From: Nectonema munidae
Taxonomy: Eukaryota > Nematomorpha > Nectonematoida > Nectonematidae
Direction: 5' to 3'
DNA length: 64,000 bases
Assembly (NCBI GenBank): GCA_030549495.1
Contig: JAUIRK010000916.1
Coordinates: forward strand, 1,091,001 to 1,155,000
Part shown: positions 10,860 to 23,600 of the stretch, one piece after another
How the letters are laid out: each line of letters opens with the position of its first letter
Position numbering within the stretch: the first letter of the stretch is position 1
Notes under the pieces: generated by a model
The model's input: the letters and a program-made list of their open reading frames with translations, nothing else
What the model was told of the DNA's origin: nothing
Database searches by the model: none
Translations under genes and position numbers: made by a program

Positions 10860-11829
10860 CTACTAGACACCCTGCGATGTTTGTATGAAAAAATGTGATT
10901 AATTCAGGGGCAAGGGTTAGAAATTGAAAAAGTGAATTATTTTTTGGATTTGATATACAATTGGACATTAGTCAACAAACTTCCATTGAATCTGTCTAGA
11001 TGTTATTATATGACTTTTTCTAATAAAACTGCTGTAAATAAATATGTATTAAAAATCAACAATGAAACTTTGGAACAGGTCTATCAAACTCAATATTTGG
11101 GAGTTTTAATTGATTGTAATCTAAAATGGAAAAACCATGTTTAGCACATCATTTCTAAAGTTTCCCAAATTTATGGAATTATGTTGAAGTTCAAATCATA
11201 TTTCAATAATATTGCACGTATTGAACTTTTTAATGCATTCATATATCCTCATTTGTTGTATGCCATGATTCTTTGGCAAAACTCGAGAAGAAAACAATTT
11301 GTTACCTAATCTATAAAAAAGTTACCTAATTTTGTTAATCATTCTTCATTGGAAAAATATCACGTTTCTATTGATCAAATTGATTCCTATTCTCTTTGTA
11401 CATTTGCTTAAAAAAACTTTTACCTAAACGGGCAATTTAGTTTCTTGTATTTTGCTAATAATGAGGTGCATGATCATTCGACAAGGCAGAATAATGCTTT
11501 ACATATGCCATACTTTAAAAAGAAATAAGTTTTTTGCAAAATTCTTACTAAAAGCATAAAGACTTTCAATTCCCTCCATCTTTATTCGGAGTGTTCGAGC
11601 TACCAAGAGTTGCATATATATATTTGAGTATGCATACATACACACATTGATCCATACATATATATTACTTTCATTCCAAGAGTGGATCATCTCGATGATT
11701 ATTTTCATAATCCTTTGGCCCTCTTTTTTTAAAGTTATCTTATTTTTTTTTCAACATGTTTCATTTTATATTGTTTGCGTTTTCCTTCTTTTAATGCATG
11801 TTTTCAATAAATGCTTACTTATTTACTAA
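10860..11829 (+). pseudogene. LINE fragment: reverse transcriptase C-terminal part and 3' tail
   Basis: Open frame 10,932-11,144 reads as the RT thumb: YNWTLVNKLPLNLSRCYYMTF, then TQYLGVLIDCNLKWKNHV. Past a stop it continues as ISKVSQIYGIMLKFKSYFN and LFNAFIYPHLLYAMILWQ, the usual RT C-terminal region. Several stops and frame changes follow. The end, AATAAATGCTTACTTATTTAC near 11,805, resembles the TTAC tail of the LINE at 5.1-9.6 kb, so this is probably an older, 5'-truncated relative. Confidence 0.75.
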
Positions 11830-12417
11830 GATTAAAATTATGTGTTTAAAAAAAGTTTTCTTGGGGTTGGCACAAATTAGACACGCCCGTTTCGGTGTAT
11901 TTAGATAAAAAGTCTCACCCCACAAAATATATAAATAATTTCAACTAATCAAAATACTTCCAGCGACTGACAGAGAGACGCTAGATTATATAAGATTGAG
12001 ACATATAAAATCTGTAGAAAATAATAAACCGTAATTTTTGAGATTTTTTTAATAAATGACGACTATTTGATCTCATGGAATGCGATGATTAAAGATTATA
12101 GACATCAACCAAGAAATGAAATATCTTCTAAAATTTATAAAACTGACTTAAATAAAGCCATATACAATGACTCGAGATAGGAACTGTTCATTTAATGCAC
12201 GCAGAAACTGTAATAGGGATAATTCAGACAATTGGTTAAAAACAAATAAAAATTAAGAAATTACTCAAAAATATTTTAAAACTTGAAAAAATACTTATTG
12301 CATTTTTTTCATTTTATTTATGAAGATTTTATTTTTTCTGTTAAGTGGACATTGGTGGGCATTTTTTCTCAACACCTCAAAGATATTTTAAATGACCAAT
12401 ACAATTTTTAAACAAAT
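11830..12417. other. Non-coding stretch between LINE relics
   Basis: AT-rich sequence without a recognisable gene. A short GC-richer patch at about 11,866-11,925 has no motif I recognise. Confidence 0.5.
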
Positions 12418-15400
12418 ACAACACTATCCTTCATACCGCACACAATAGGAAAAGAGGGTATCTATTCTTACACCACCTCCTTTCGCCCTAGTAACTCGAT
12501 AATGGTCAAATTCCTAATGGAAAACCCTAAACTTATAGTAGAAAATCTCATTCTAACCTCTAAAATACTAAAACCCAAATTACATCAATGTGAAACCTGC
12601 CTCAAATTTAACCACACAACTTTACACTGTAAATCAAACTCTCCCCACTGCGCTCACTGTGGTCAAAGAGATTATTCTATTGCCTCTTGTATCTTCAAAG
12701 AAAACCCTGCATGTCTAAAATGCTCTAATTGCAAACAACAACATTCAGCCCTCTCCCACGCATGCCCCTTTCGAGTACAACATCTTACTAACCGAAATGA
12801 AAACCACCAAAACCTACTCAAAACATTTATATGTTAAATATTCTCCACATAAATCTAAACCACTCCAAAACAGCTTGGTCGAACCTCCTCAAAATCCTAC
12901 ATTCTTACTCTTTTGATATTATACCCATAAACGAGCCCTACACAAAAAACTCTTCTTTGCCTTCAATTCCTTCAAATTACACTGTACTACAGTAACTCTT
13001 AATTCAGCCTGTATCATCATAAAATCATCTAGACACTTTTCTTTCATTCATTAAGACTCGACTCAAGAATACATATTTGTCCTAATATTTAGCGAAAACT
13101 CACCCCTTATTTTCTGTTCTCTCTACTCTGCCCCTTCCAATACACATGCCATTCCCTTAAACTTTTCTCACTATCTTAAAGCCACTCAAAATTTATCACC
13201 TCTTTATCTCAAAAATCATAACATTATCATCAGCACAGATTGCAATTCCCGTTCTTTTCCGTGGGACTACAAAGAAAATACATGTGGCGCGCAACTCCTC
13301 TCCTTCCTAGCCGCACACAATCTTTACATAGTGGATACATCTAAAGACCCCACTTTTATGAAATTTACTAACAACAAAACTGTGTCCTCCCATGTTGACC
13401 TAACCATAGCCTCAAAAAACACATTAAAATTCATTACAAATTGGCACATCTGAAACACACCATCTGGTTCCGACCATCTTTTTATAACTTATCAAGTTAA
13501 TATAAAACCTTTCACAAGAGTATCAAATAAAAACAAACCTAAAACTCACTGGACCACCTTCCTAAATCAATTGAAACTTCCCTCAACTATTCCCCACATA
13601 AATTCTCCCGGTGATCTTGACTCTGCAGCCCTTACCCTCAACAACACAATTAAACTTTCCATCACACTATCAACCCCAGCCAAACCATATTTACGTAGAA
13701 AACACACATACTTTTGGACTCCCTTTCTCACCTCGCTTAAAAAATCCCTAAAACATTCTCTTAAAACTCTTCGTAAAAACCATAGCCCTAACAATATAGA
13801 ACACTACTTCAATATAAAAAATAGATATATGGCAGAAATAAATTCTGCAAAAAAAGAATCTTAGAAAAAATTCTGCTCCTCCTCTCTTAAAAATCCATGG
13901 AAGGTGATTAATTCCGTCCGCAAAAATCGCAAAGTTTCTCAACTCAATCCATTCCTACCGCACACAATTTCCAACGACCCATTAATCAACCCAACCTTTC
14001 TTTCAACGCTTTTTCCTCATGATTCTCATACATCCGATAACATACTAAACCACTCTATACGCGAACATGTCTCCTCCTTCTCATCCCAAACTTTTCCTCC
14101 AGTAAATCTAGCGGAATTTGCCTCAGCTATAAATAACCTAAATCCTAAATCATCCCAAAGGCTTGATCTTATAACCACAAAACATATCATAAAATCCTTC
14201 CCTTTTTATTCACAATATCTCTTACAATTATACAACACTTACCTAAAATTCTCCTTTTTCCCATCTATCTGGAAAATAGGTTAGCTTATTTTACTTCCCA
14301 AACACAACAAAGATTTAGGCCTCATAACCAACTGGCGACCAATCACCATCCTTCCTACTTTAGGAAAAATCTTAGAAAAAATTCTACGCAAAAGTTTTCT
14401 CTTTCACATCTAACAAAATTAGTCCCTTCCAATTTGCATACCTCCCACACAAAAGACCAGAATCCGCTCTATATAGACTCTCCTCCTACCTCGAAACAAA
14501 ACTATCTTCCAAATTAACATCATCTGCCCTCTTTCTAGACATCAACAACGCCTTCAATTCAGCATGGCATCCTGCTTTTCAATATGATTCGACAAAAATA
14601 CCCCAATTATCTCATAAAATTCATTCAAAATTACCTTTCAAATCGGTGCCTTATATTCAGACACAATTCTCTAGTTGCCATTCATTCCCTCTCACTATCC
14701 ACGCCACAAGGTGGGTGCCTCTCCGATATCCTCTGGATTATACTTGTAAACCCCTTATTAGATATATTAGCTAACAATTCAGCCTTTTTGAATGCTATTC
14801 AGATGATCTAACCTTAATCTTTACCTCAAATTCTCAAAAAGAAAACATAATGAACATCAACTCTCTCTATAACACGCTAACTTTTGCAGCCGATTCATTA
14901 AAAGTAAAATTAAACGCAACAAAATCAACTATTATACACTTCACACGAACAAATTCCCTTCACCTCCCACTATTAACATCCAGCGATATTCTCATCCAAC
15001 CATCTTCCTCCATGAAATATTTAGGGCTCACCATTCAATCAAACCTCAAATGGTCATCCCACTTCAAAAACCTATACCACAAACTATCTTCAACTCTTTT
15101 CTCTCTTAGTAAAATTATATCTTATAAATGGAGTCAAAGTATTCATCACTCATCTTTTATATACAAGTCAATCATCCTACCTACGCTTGAGTATGGCATA
15201 CTTTCATCGGGCCTATCATTAAACTACCCCTCATCACTCACTTATCTAAATAAAATCCGCCGCCTTTGCCTCATCACAATGACCAGGGCCTACAAAACCT
15301 CCCCTACTAGAATCCTAGAATTCTTCACGAACTGATTTCCTCTAATCCTTCATCTCAAACAAACTGCTACCAAAAAATATACCATGACACGCATCGAACC

Positions 15401-16145
15401 AAATTCTTATCTTAAGTCCTTCTATTTCCATAACACTCAAAGTACACCCTCTCAAACTTACTACAAATCCTTACTCCAACAATTTTCGTCTTCTCCAAAC
15501 AACATTTTCATCCAACCCAAAATCAATCCACTACCTTTATTTCACCCTTCCTCACCATTACCTTTCTCTCTTCACAACTGTTTCATCAAATCCATCGCTA
15601 AATTTCTAATTACGACCCGTTCCAACTTTACCTCAACTTCATTAAGAATATTCCTGGATAGCTCAGAAACCGCAAACAAATCTTCCTATACTTTTGCACT
15701 CTTCAAAGGCCCTTCCCTGTTTACTCAAAAACGTCTGCCATTGATCCCTCTCTTCCAATATATAGTGGTGAATGCTATGCCCTTCTACATGCTTGCGATT
15801 ACATAAGCCAAAATAAGTTTTCCTTTAGACATTACAACACACTACACTTCTTTACTTACTCACAAAACATCATCAAAAACCTAAGCCTCAAACACAACAT
15901 CCCATTTTTAACATACACCCTTGTTTCTAAACTCACCTACTTATCAAATTACTTTGAAATACACCTCTACTGGTGCCCAGCTCACTCAAACATTCTAGAA
16001 AACACTTATGTAGATAAGCTAGCTAAAAAAGTACCCCCAAATATACCTTACATCCCGATTACCTCATTTCCCCTAGAAACCTCAACCCCTCTACTTAGAT
16101 CTAACACTCAATACCTTAGACAAGAACTCATCCAATCAAACATAT
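12418..16145 (+). mobile_element. Decayed I-group LINE with RNase H
   Basis: A 5'-truncated LINE. ORF1 is open from the 5' break to 12,837 and ends with knuckles CETCLKFNHTTLHC, CAHCGQRDYSIASC and CLKCSNCKQQHSALSHAC. ORF2 starts at 12,831 (overlapping the ORF1 stop) with ILHINLNHSKTAWSNLL and IIPINEPYTKN of the endonuclease. RT blocks follow: NWRPITILPTLGKILEKIL near 14,330, LFLDINNAFNSAWH near 14,530, TPQGGCLSDILW near 14,700, and a YSDD catalytic box near 14,795. An RNase H end, HLYWCPAHSNILENTYVDKL, lies near 15,965-16,020. Many stops and frame changes are spread along its length. The sense strand is strikingly C-rich and G-poor compared with its surroundings. YSDD and RNase H also occur in the relic at 22.6-24.3 kb, which is probably of the same group. 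Confidence 0.85.
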
Positions 16146-16620
16146 AGTTTTTGACCTGATTACACAGGTTTAATGACAAGTGTAGGTTTTCAAATAGCGA
16201 CTTGTTATTTTTGTAAAACACAATAGTTTTTTTGAGAATAGAAATATCTGAACTCTTAAGGCAATAATTAATTGTGATAGAGTTATTCGTATTTCTTGTT
16301 TCATAATGAGATGATTCTTTGTTAGTGATAAATTTTTCGAAAAGATCCCTGAGCTGTCCTTTCATTTTCTTGAAAGTAAACACACCTATTTTGAGATTGA
16401 ATATATCTTTTACCTTCAGTAAACTATTCCCAAGAAAAATTTTATTAGTATGTTCTCTGTTTCTCAAACAAAATACATTTTTAGAGCACGTTTCTGTAAG
16501 ACTTCAAATTTATCTTTTCCAAAGGGGTACCAATTGACAATACTATATTTCAGGTATGATAAAAAGAGTTGTTTATATATCATAAGTTTGATATTCGTAA
16601 TAAAGATAATACAGCGAAAT
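16146..16620 (-). pseudogene. LINE fragment, reverse transcriptase C-terminus (minus strand)
   Basis: Read on the minus strand it gives LMIYKQLFLSYLKYSIVNW, then FEVLQKRALKM, and after a frame change REHTNKIFLGNSLLKVKDIF and NLKIGVFTFKKMKGQLRDLF. This is the standard C-terminal block of Jockey/CR1-type RT ('lkiyd...kl.vfkfk'). It abuts the 3' end of the I-group LINE directly and is in the opposite orientation. Confidence 0.7.
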
Positions 16621-16624
16621 CCAT

Positions 16625-16712
16625 ATTGTCTCCTTCGTGGTCTTGCCAGACCACTGTTATAATAAGATCTGGCAAGTAGTCTCCCGGAGATCTTACCAGA
16701 TCTCTGATACAT
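16625..16712 (+). repeat. Two copies of a hairpin terminus motif
   Basis: Two tandem blocks each consist of 'gtctcc' followed by a 7-bp-stem, 4-base-loop hairpin: GTGGTCT/AGACCAC (16,637-16,654) and GAGATCT/AGATCTC (16,687-16,704). Both are followed by CTGTTA or CTGATA. Between them is TAATAAGATCTGGCAAG. The same motif order occurs at 43,507-43,560 as the right end of the tandem array. The stem sequences differ between copies but stay complementary. Confidence 0.75.
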
Positions 16713-18789
16713 ACATGATTTCGAGAGATATAAGATCTATCCCTTTAATTAACTGTCTCTATTATAATACAAAAACTAAATCGATCAAATAGAGCGACCA
16801 TCTAAATTTTTCATACTTTATCGTCACACTAAGATCAATGAATGGATTTATAAACATTATTTATTCGTCAATAAATCTATTTCTCTCCCAAAAAAATAAT
16901 TAGTACATTTATTTGCTTTCTATATAAACTTAAATTCTTTAGTGTGTATTTTGTTCTTGTAAAGTAAAAAAAAAATTAGATTTATTTCTTACATTTATTT
17001 TGCTGGGTGATTTGTAATTGCCCGTAGAGGTGGATTATGTATGGCGTTCTGTAAACCAGCATACGTGGCTTATGTACGGTGGCGCATCAAACCAACTTAC
17101 AAACTAAACTCATGCATATAAATATTCTTCGGATAGACATTGATACTGATCATCAATATAATAGAAATGAAGGAAAAAAAAATTTTCTTGAGATTTTTTC
17201 AACTGTAAAAAATTTTTTTTTTTGGATAATAAAGCTGAATTAGATTTTTTCTGAATAAAAAACTCAAGATCATTAAGTAAGTTAAGTTACATTTGATTAT
17301 CTTGTTTTATTGTTCTATAAATAATCAGTATTAAAAATGTGAAATTTTTATACCATAAAGAAGTAATTCCCCATATTTACTGCTAGATTTTTTCAACCTC
17401 ATTTATCGAATCAAATTTGTTGGCTTGTTTGTACGGCAACAATGGCATGAGTAACAAGAAGCCTTATTGCTATACGCTAACCAATTGATTTTTTTATGCC
17501 ATGACTAAAAACAATCTCTTTTGTAAATCTTTAGGGAACAGAATTCTTGGTTGAGCCAATTGAGTATTGGTGTTTAAAAGTCACAAATGTCCCTGTCTTC
17601 TGGAGACCGTATGGAAAAGTTTGTATTAGAAAACTCATTTATAATAATCAGACCTCGTTTATCCGATACAATATTGATTAATTAATTTTTCCAATCTTTT
17701 TATCCCTCGTTATTCTGACATTCATATTCCTCCAAGACCCACACAGTCTTCCTCAAACAAAAGGTCTTCACGCCTGCCCGTATAATTTATTCTTCCGATA
17801 TAGACCAATTATGCCATCGAATTTTTTTTTATGAAACAGGCACTTAACACTAGGAAAGCCAACTTCTTTTATAACTAAAAAAGACATTGTGTTATATACG
17901 ACCCTAAAATAAAAGTTAACATGGACAAACAAACAACTGTTTGCTATAGAATAGAGGCAAAACTTTATTTTACTTAAAAAAAACATTAAATATTTTATGT
18001 AGTACAAGTAACACAAATCTTCAGGTATTTGCTTTTCAGACTTTATGTAAGGAGCTTTCTGAAACTCGTGTGGAGCATCGAGGCAAAAAATGGAACTATA
18101 CAAAATTTTATTAAATTTAATCTTAATGCTCAAAAATGTTAAATGCCTCGAAAATATCTCTAGATATATAAAGCTTTTGCAAAAAAGTTAGGGTCTTTAT
18201 GCGATTCCGTGTCTTTTTTAGTGTTAATTGACAGTGAAAAGTTGAAGGGGTGAATTTTAATATAGTCTTTTAAATACAAATTTAAAGTATAAAATGTTTG
18301 GAAGAAAATTTGCTACAAACCTTAAATGTTTATGAATCCGCAAGAAGTCCAAAAAAACTCTACACAGATTAAATCTTTTAGATCCAATAAAATAATTAAG
18401 TATAAGATACTTAAGTATAAGTACTTAAACAAATTAAGTAAGATACTCTTACTGTACTCAAATCATTACAGAAGTACCTAATCGGTTAATAAGCGATCTT
18501 ACTTAAATGCAAACCTAGCATTTACCATTATCCACAATATCACAAGAGGCTATAATGTATGACAAATGGAGTCATCAGAAAAATAGGAATTTATTTGAAA
18601 AAACCATTATCAAATTATCAAAAATATTTGATCAATATGTGTTTGTTAGTTTAAAATAGTTAAAAAGTTTGCAACATGTTAACAATCAATTAAAAGGTCA
18701 AATTTTTTTCCAGTTAATGTACTGCTGATGTAGAAGCAACTTTTTATATGTTTCACTTTTGCAACAAAAAAACATCTTTGTTACAAAAT
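16713..18789. other. Gene-free AT-rich stretch
   Basis: No coding exon or RNA gene is recognisable. 17,125-17,280 weakly resembles 4,850-5,010. 18,370-18,500 is low-complexity sequence rich in 'aagtataagtactta' phrases. The 121-codon open frame on the minus strand at 17,768-18,133 has no motif I recognise and its composition is that of the background. Confidence 0.5.
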
Positions 18790-19330
18790 CTGATCCGAAA
18801 GGCGACAACAACCTTCGATAGTCTGGGTACTCGAGCACGGCAAATCAAATATCTAACGAACACACCAAGACTCGCATTTATCGGTGCTGTGTGGTAAGCG
18901 TGCTTTTGTATGGAAGCGAAACTTGGAGAAAATATATACGCCATGGAAAGAAACTAAATGCATCCCACCTGCACTCTTTGCGAAATATACTGGGCATCAC
19001 ATCGCATGATAATGTGACAAATGAAACGGCACTGTGTCGCATAAGCAGTAACTCAGTTTTTGAGATGTTGAAAAAGGAGTTTGCGATATGATGATATTAA
19101 TATAATTCTAAAAGACATCCTAAATGGTAATCTTTGCGAGGAAGCTCCTTGATGCGGACGGTCTTTCCTACCGTTCAGAGCCGTTGCAAAACGGGACACC
19201 AAGGCACTAAATATCGCAACAGAATGCTGAAAAGAGCTGGTGGGGGATTCAATGAAGAGAAGACTGCAGCTGCACTCTAGCCGTGATGTTTCGACAAACC
19301 AGATCTTCAAAAATTTTCTGTGAAATGTAG
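18790..19330 (+). pseudogene. RTE-type LINE fragment (C-terminus of reverse transcriptase)
   Basis: Plus-strand pieces read RKATTTFDSLGTR, then after a frame change KTRIYRCCVVSVLLYGSETW, then KLNASHLHSLRNILGI and NETALCRISS. This is the well-known end region of endonuclease-reverse transcriptases of the RTE/BovB style ('vLLYGSEtW ... ln.fhlr.LRrILgI.w.dkvtN'). Downstream, DDINIILKDIL and KRRLQLHSSRDVS continue the match with several frame breaks. It is 5'-truncated and long dead. Confidence 0.75.
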
Positions 19331-20411
19331 TGACTCTCATGCCTTCTAATTAATCTTTCGTATATTTCTTGAAATCATCATTTTATGTCAGCTTTTTTAT
19401 TTCTTGTGAAAGGTTACTGACTATCGCAACAATTATAAACCTTTGCTTTCTAGACTACACGATTTTGAGCATTTACTTTTTTCAAACAATGTTTAGCCAT
19501 CTCTTTTTTTATTGTGTCTTTCCACATTGTCTTCGGCGACGTTTTCTTCTTTAACCTTAAGCATTTTTTCTTAACTACACCAACAACGTTTTCTTCAAGA
19601 CTTAGTCTTCTCATTAATGCCTCTGTAGTAATCTTCTATCTGTCTTTCTATCATCCTTCTCACCTTATATTATATCTATCTATTCTTTGAAAATTTTGCT
19701 TTCTAAACTTTTGATATTTCATGTTTCGGAATATAGAGTATCATTGGTCTTATAATTGCTTTATAAATTCTTCTTTTTAATTTTTCTGGAAATTTGTTTC
19801 CTCCTACAATCTGAGATATTATTATTGTAATAATAGTAGAGAGACGTAGCTCGAAAGGTTTGAAATTTAGTTCTCTATGCAAAAATTCGTTATAAGCAAT
19901 TTCGGTATAAGCGGATTTTTATAAACAAATTTTATTGTAGCGTTTATTTTGTTTTTTTTATGGTGGAATAAGTTAAATTTAAAATTTTATTTCTCACATT
20001 TTCTAATATGCCTATATTAAACCTCTCACATATAGGACGTTACTTACCTGAATTTCTTATATATCTTTTACTAATTTTTATCCCAACTCTTGACCAATAA
20101 GATATGTCCAACATAATCCTCTCTAAATACTGCTCCTACCTTTAAGTGATTTCATTCAGCGTGAAGAACATAGAAATAGATGAAACTGTAATTGATTTTT
20201 CAATCGATTTTATATAAAGATCTTAATAATACAGGCTTTGAGAATAGCTTTTCTATAATTTTATTACCTAAAATCAATACAAACGATTATAATACACGAT
20301 ATATAGTATGCATGTAAAATTAAAACAGTCATCATAAACAGTATTTTCTATATTTAGTGCTGTTCTTTTGTCATTTCTAGATTATTTTGATAGATTTTCT
20401 TTACTGTGAAA
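19331..20411. other. Flank upstream of the carboxypeptidase gene
   Basis: Pyrimidine-rich sequence at 19,340-19,780, then a 'cgttataagcaatttcggtataagcg' type block near 19,890 resembling pogo/Tc1-type MITE ends. TTTTATATAAAG at about 20,208 is a TATA-like string some 200 bp before the start codon. I cannot show it is a promoter, and an upstream non-coding exon remains possible. Confidence 0.4.
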
Positions 20412-20673
20412 ATGTTTCTCTGGCGTGTTCTCTTTTTCGTCCTCTTTGTGGCGTTGGAGCCATCTCTATATGAAGCAGCGAGTAAAAAGAAGGATGGTGA
20501 TTACGATTTCAAATTCATCCATCACAATAACCCCCAACTCTTGGCTGTTCTCAAGAGAGTTCATCATAAATGTCCGAACATTACGCGAATTTACCTGCTT
20601 AATTTGAATAGTGTTCAAGGCTTTCCTCTTGTTGTCATAGAACTTACAGAAAACCCTGGTGAACATCAACTAA
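20412..20673 (+). CDS. Carboxypeptidase exon 1 (signal peptide and prodomain-like start)
   Basis: Codes residues 1-87 plus one base. [17 protein letters not shown] is a signal peptide core. [20 protein letters not shown] matches the family's 'f.yH.n..l...L....'; CPNITRIY includes an N-glycosylation site; [17 protein letters not shown] is the start of the catalytic fold. The donor is CTAA/GTATGC. An in-frame GTG six bases upstream is not a credible eukaryotic start, so the ATG at 20,412 is preferred. Confidence 0.88.
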
Positions 20674-23600
20674 GTATGCTTATTTTTTTGAATTTATCAC
20701 TGTTTGATCGCACAATTTTCTAATCAAAAAATCAATGAAAGTTCTTTTTACCTGCTAGTTTGAAATCTAGACCACATTATACGAAATAAAATTTTCATGT
20801 TCACAACTTGGAATCTGTATTTATATTAATCACATAACTTTACTTTTTAAACTTTGTAGATTTTTTAACCTTTTTAAGTCTCATTAAATCTAGAATTTAA
20901 CAGTTATCTGGAATTTTAATTCTATATGTACATTTAACCACAGCCATATTTTTAGGAAATATACTGCGATTGAAACACTTCTCCATAATGATTATTTTAA
21001 TCCCCTAAAAAACTTTTAATATCGTTTTTCTGAACTTTATAGGAAATTTGTCCGAATTATTCCTGTAATCGTAAGTATGATGTGGATATTTTAAAGTTAT
21101 TGACAAAAACTCAATGTGTTGATTGTATAGAGTCGTTCTCTATAAACATTAAACATTTTACGTTTATTTTACACAAATGTCTTGAAACTGAAAAAGTACT
21201 CACTGTTTAGAGGTTTTCACTAACGGATCTTTTGCTGCATTTCTGTCTCATCGTTATACTAAAGAGTCAAAGTGGGCATACAATATAGACATGTTACCAG
21301 TTTGTCGCAGACATACCGTTGAAAAATCGAAATATTTATTTGTATTGTATTTTATCTCCTCTTTCTTCCTCAATAATTCTAATCCGCTTTAAATGTAATT
21401 TTACTTTTATATAAATAATTCATAATTTGTTTTATTGATAAATTTGATGATAAATCAATATTTGCATATCTTTTTCCCATTTTACATTGAACGATTATTC
21501 TTCAAAAGGACAAATCTAGGACCGCTATTCTTCAAAAGGAACACCTAGGATCCCAATTCTTTGAACGCTCTAATATTTTTTGCTAAGCAATCCAACAGTA
21601 CTATTAGTTTTGTAGAAATATTATCTAATTTTGTCTTTGTTTATTAGATACATTACTATTTATTTAGTTGGTTGTTATTGCTAAATCATAAATCTTATTT
21701 GCTCCAATAATAATAACTATTGTTTTTGGCCGGAAGAAGGAAGACAGTCAAAAGCAACAAGAAACAATTTTTCTAAATCTTATACATGATATTTTAGTGA
21801 AGCCTGAGTTTAAATACGTTGCCAACATGCACGGAGATGAAGTTGTAGGGCGTGAGTTACTCTTGAAACTAGCGGATTACTTGTGCGAAAGTTACTTATC
21901 TAAGGATCCCCTGATCAAAGAAATGCTCGCCTCAACTAGAATTCACCTCCTTCCTTCCATGAATCCTGATGGCTACGCTGTTGCTTATAAGGTAATTCGC
22001 ATTTCTACATCCTATCAAGTAAATGTATTTCTCTGCTATACGTGTCAATCACGGGCGCATACGCTTAAAATTTTGCGGGTTGAATGATTTTAACTGTCAA
22101 AACGTTTCGCTCATTGCGTTTATTTTTTTAATACTATACTTTCCCAGATATAATATTTGATATGTATTTATATTCTTCAGTGGTCGCTAAATATACAAGA
22201 AAATTATAATAGGAGAAAAAGAATAAGGAAATTCAAAGCTTTATCTTAGAACATGTCTTTCGTTGCCAACTAATCAGTTATTACTGCCAAGCAATTCCGA
22301 AATTGATTCCAAAACCTAAACATGTCATGATATAAAATCAAAATAGATAACTAAATAAATATAATAGAGAATTACTCAATTAAAAGCAAAGCAAAATTGA
22401 AAAGACATTATTTTAAAGACATTTTGATTAGATAAATAAGGAAGTAAAAATAAGATTTGATATGATTTGATTTGATAAGCTAGATTATAAAAAATTTGAA
22501 AGCTGGCTATGATTATTATTATTCAATCGTTGAGCAAAGTAAAGAGGAAAAAATATGATGGAAACACAAATGAATTTAGGAAAAGGAGAAAGAAAAACAA
22601 AATGGACAAGTCTGAGCTGAAATATTTCCAATAGATTCATTCAAAATGGAGACGTTTTTAATAAAATAAGGTTTAGCTAGAATTTCAGTAATAGATTTTA
22701 TATTAAAAAAAGCATTTTTGGATTGTGCATGGAACAATAAAATAGTTTGAAAAATGAAAAGTCTTAGGGCAATTAAAGAGTAAAAGGTTCGGGGTTTCAA
22801 GGGAATCACACCCGAAGCAACATAAGCTATCATTAGACTTGTTTGTTTTGTGCAAAAACAATTTACACCTACTCATTTTAACACGTTGTGTGGAAGAGTA
22901 AAGACGGTTAGCGTTTTAAAAGCTAGCAGAAGGTATATTTGAAATAAGATATTTGGTAGAGTATTTGCTGTCTAACCAATCTTGAGACCAGAATTCAAAA
23001 ATTTTTACTTTAATGACACCCTTAAAAAAGGATAGGGGAATCAAGTGTTTCTGTTTTGGAAAAGTTATTGCTTGTTTAACTGGATTATTTACAAATTCAT
23101 TACCAAGAATACCAACATGCCCAGGCACCAAATAAATCTAATTGAAAAGCTCTTGCTTAAGTGTAAATATAGTGATAAAACATAACTAATTCTAATGAAT
23201 CAGAACATTTGCTTTGCAAAGATTTGATCATGGATAAAGAATCAGTAAGAAAGAAAACTAAAGAGAACTGTAAAAATGGCTTCACATTAGTTGAAAAGTA
23301 TTTCATGGCTGCCCACAGGACTGCACATTCAGCCAGATAAGATGAGGAAAACGGAGAGAGCAATGTTAAAAGAGTGCCGAAATATTTGTTCTTTTTGTTT
23401 GGGATAAAATGCTACTCTTACAGTGGACGAACTGTGATAAGATCCACCAGTAAAAATGAAAAGAGCATATTTACGAACTAGAGGATGTATTTTTTCTTTA
23501 TTTGCAAGTTGGCGGTCATAAATTTTAAAAGGAGATCTAAGAGGAATACTAGTTGAAAAATCCTGGCCAAAAAAACTAAAGAAAGGTTGATGAGAATGAT

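Noticed and set aside
17768-18133. 121-codon minus-strand open frame
   Set aside because: No recognisable domain, background composition and no splice or promoter support; could not be told from chance.
20406-20411. GTG start six bases before the carboxypeptidase ATG
   Set aside because: Non-ATG starts are not expected here and the signal peptide begins naturally at the ATG at 20,412.
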